From Actinomycetota bacterium (lineage in GTDB: Bacteria > Actinomycetota > Aquicultoria > SURF-47), in contig QZJE01000020.1 of NCBI GenBank assembly GCA_003599235.1, positions 1 through 64,000 on the forward strand: a stretch of 64,000 nucleotides of DNA. The letters run 5' to 3'. The position numbers and the translations under genes are program-made. Shown here piece by piece: positions 63,308 through 64,000 of the stretch (the stretch's first letter is position 1; the number at the start of each line of letters is the position of its first letter). Below the pieces are notes generated by a model, which was given only the letters and a program-made list of their open reading frames with translations, had not been told where the DNA came from and did no database searches.

Positions 63308-63361
63308 ACACTATATATTGTGTAGCTTTGTTATTATATACCCCAATATAAGGGGTTGCAA
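63308..63361 (-). promoter_or_regulatory. nrdR-nrdD operon promoter with two NrdR boxes
   Basis: Reverse-strand -35 TTGCAA (63356-63361), 17-nt spacer, TATAAT (63333-63338). Box 1 ACACTATATATTGTGT (63308-63323) covers the start site and matches the NrdR consensus. Box 2 ACCCCAATATAAGGGG (63340-63355) fills the spacer. The boxes are 32 bp apart, about three helical turns, as expected for cooperative NrdR binding. Confidence 0.85.
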
Positions 63362-63429
63362 GCGATTTTTTATAATTTTTTTTTATTTTTTTACTACCCT
63401 GATAAACGCCTGTTTTAGCTTAATAATAT

Positions 63430-63486
63430 CGAACAATTGTTCTATTAGCAATTGTTTTTCGAACAAATGTTTGCATTCTGTTATAA
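63430..63486 (+). promoter_or_regulatory. lexA promoter with two SOS boxes
   Basis: SOS box 1 CGAACAATTGTTCT (63430-63443) and box 2 CGAACAAATGTTTG (63460-63473), centres 30 bp apart. A promoter TTCGAA (63458-63463), 17-nt spacer, TTATAA (63481-63486) has box 2 overlapping the -35 and spacer. LexA would repress its own gene here. Predicted start near 63493, so the structured element copy 3 lies at the 5' end of the mRNA. Confidence 0.85.
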
Positions 63487-63501
63487 AGTATGTTACAAGT
63501 A

Positions 63502-63591
63502 AATATGAGGGGTGGCGCGAAAGAGGGCTCCCGCCTCGTCGCAATCTTGCTGAGCACGGCGGGATACTGTAGCGACAGTACCCCGCATATT
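63502..63591 (+). ncRNA. Pseudoknotted structured element, copy 3 (lexA leader)
   Basis: Closing helix AATATG-A-GGGGT (63502-63513)/ACCCC-G-CATATT (63580-63591) has one A-G mismatch. Pseudoknot GCTC (63527-63530)/GAGC (63552-63555) is interlocked with CCGCC (63531-63535)/GGCGG (63558-63562), a GC-for-AU compensatory version of copy 2. It occupies most of the roughly 120-nt lexA 5' leader and ends 22 nt before the lexA TTG. Confidence 0.6.
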
Positions 63592-63613
63592 ATATGTCAT
63601 AAAAGGAGGAGAA

Positions 63614-64000
63614 TTGAAACAAAATATAAGCAAACGTCAGCAACAGATTTTGAACTTTATTAATAGTTTTTTATCTAAAAAAGGCTATCCACCTTCTGTG
63701 CGAGAAATCGGCAAAGCTATCGGACTTTCCTCTAGCTCTACCGTTCATAGCCATTTATCTACTCTAGAAAAAAAAGGGTTCTTAAGGCGCGACCAAGCCA
63801 AACCCAGGGCTCTTGAGGTGCTAGGAGCCAAACCAGCTGAACAACTCGCAAATGTGACTTCCCTACCCTTAGTTGGCCGAATTGCTGCCGGCGCACCCAT
63901 ATTAGCCGAAGAAAATATTGATTCATACATGCCCCTGCCATCGGAGTTTATCAGAGGAAACGAAAACTTTATTCTAACTGTTAAAGGCAGCTCAATGATA
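63614..64000 (+). CDS. lexA: SOS repressor LexA (partial, 3' end beyond window)
   Basis: 129 codons visible. N-terminal winged helix (KRQQQILNFINSFLSKKGYP, PSVREIGKAIGLSSSS, SHLSTLEKKGFLRRD), cleavage site Ala92-Gly93 in GRIAAGAPI, and catalytic Ser127 in VKGSSM. The catalytic Lys lies beyond the window. TTG start with strong SD AAAGGAGGA. Represses recA and itself through the boxes described, until RecA filaments trigger self-cleavage. Confidence 0.96.
   Translation, partial: MKQNISKRQQQILNFINSFLSKKGYPPSVREIGKAIGLSSSSTVHSHLSTLEKKGFLRRDQAKPRALEVLGAKPAEQLANVTSLPLVGRIAAGAPILAEENIDSYMPLPSEFIRGNENFILTVKGSSMI

Noticed and set aside
63294-63572. 92-codon + strand frame across the nrdR-lexA gap
   Set aside because: It runs through the NrdR boxes, SOS boxes, lexA promoter and structured element, which explain this sequence; no SD and no family features.
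1-64000. tRNA, rRNA, CRISPR arrays, transposases, prophage genes
   Set aside because: None could be found by reading; the palindromes are small and non-coding, and no regular spacer-repeat array exists.

Overview
The window is about 64 kb of AT-leaning, gene-dense chromosome. It holds roughly 70 protein genes, almost all housekeeping, and no rRNA, tRNA, CRISPR array or transposase that I could find. The best fit is a deep-branching, monoderm, probably anaerobic member of the Actinomycetota (a lineage such as the uncultured Aquicultoria or OPB41-type groups). The support is a GarA-like FHA gene followed by a MerR gene as in mycobacteria (55782-56847), an RsiG/AmfC-type c-di-GMP-binding anti-sigma protein (57147-57449), Gram-positive LexA boxes at recA and lexA, and many promoters whose -10 hexamer lies 6-7 nt before the start codon, as in leaderless actinobacterial mRNAs. 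Class III (anaerobic) ribonucleotide reductase is present. The lineage is inference; the features are visible.

Layout. 1-7245: lysine/peptidoglycan precursor genes (dapB, dapA, uppP), ftsK, a RodZ-like protein, pgsA, pncC, thpR. 7253-12767: SOS-controlled recA, a candidate small RNA, RNase Y, an orphan GHKL ATPase, spoVS, a PHP phosphoesterase and a truncated HypA-like protein. 12764-19212: apt (reverse strand), a secreted NlpC/P60 hydrolase, an SH3 protein, rpmB (reverse), a DUF1858 protein, recG, rsmD, coaD and a coiled-coil protein. 19236-26983: an intrinsic-terminator-like hairpin, then yceD-rpmF-plsX-fabH-fabK-fabD-fabG-acpP-fabF-rnc. 27771-39628: smc, ftsY, a structured leader with a secreted protein gene, ffh, rpsP, khpA, rimM, trmD, a membrane diguanylate cyclase, rplS, two signal peptidases, rnhB and yraN. 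39675-46363: comM, dprA, a BlaI/M56 pair, miaB, AMMECR1 and miaA. 46460-50471: a three-part archaeal-type glutamate synthase and rpe. 50547-54966: ribD-ribE-ribBA, a cupin and an M23 hydrolase. 55066-59682, mostly reverse strand: MerR, GarA-like FHA, RsiG-like, D,D-carboxypeptidase, Nudix, dUTPase. 59683-63264, reverse: nrdG, a small redoxin, nrdD and nrdR behind a double NrdR box. 63430-64000: double SOS box, RNA leader and the start of lexA.

The observation most likely to be new is a family of three ~87-nt structured elements, all in + orientation, at 54972-55058, 59144-59230 and 63502-63591. They share a closing helix (GGGGT/ACCCC), a second helix with compensatory changes, and a GCTC/GAGC H-type pseudoknot interlocked with a third helix whose base pairs also covary. 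One copy forms the 5' leader of lexA mRNA; another places a GAGG ribosome-binding sequence in its closing stem before a membrane-protein gene. I do not recognise the family. Other points of interest are a promoter-pseudoknot-terminator leader at 31987-32106, an SMC protein with about half a hinge domain, a single-motif RsiG, a GarA-like protein whose phospho-acceptor tail is replaced by a zinc ribbon, and small palindromic repeats sitting on stop codons, one of which has supplied the C-terminus of RibD.
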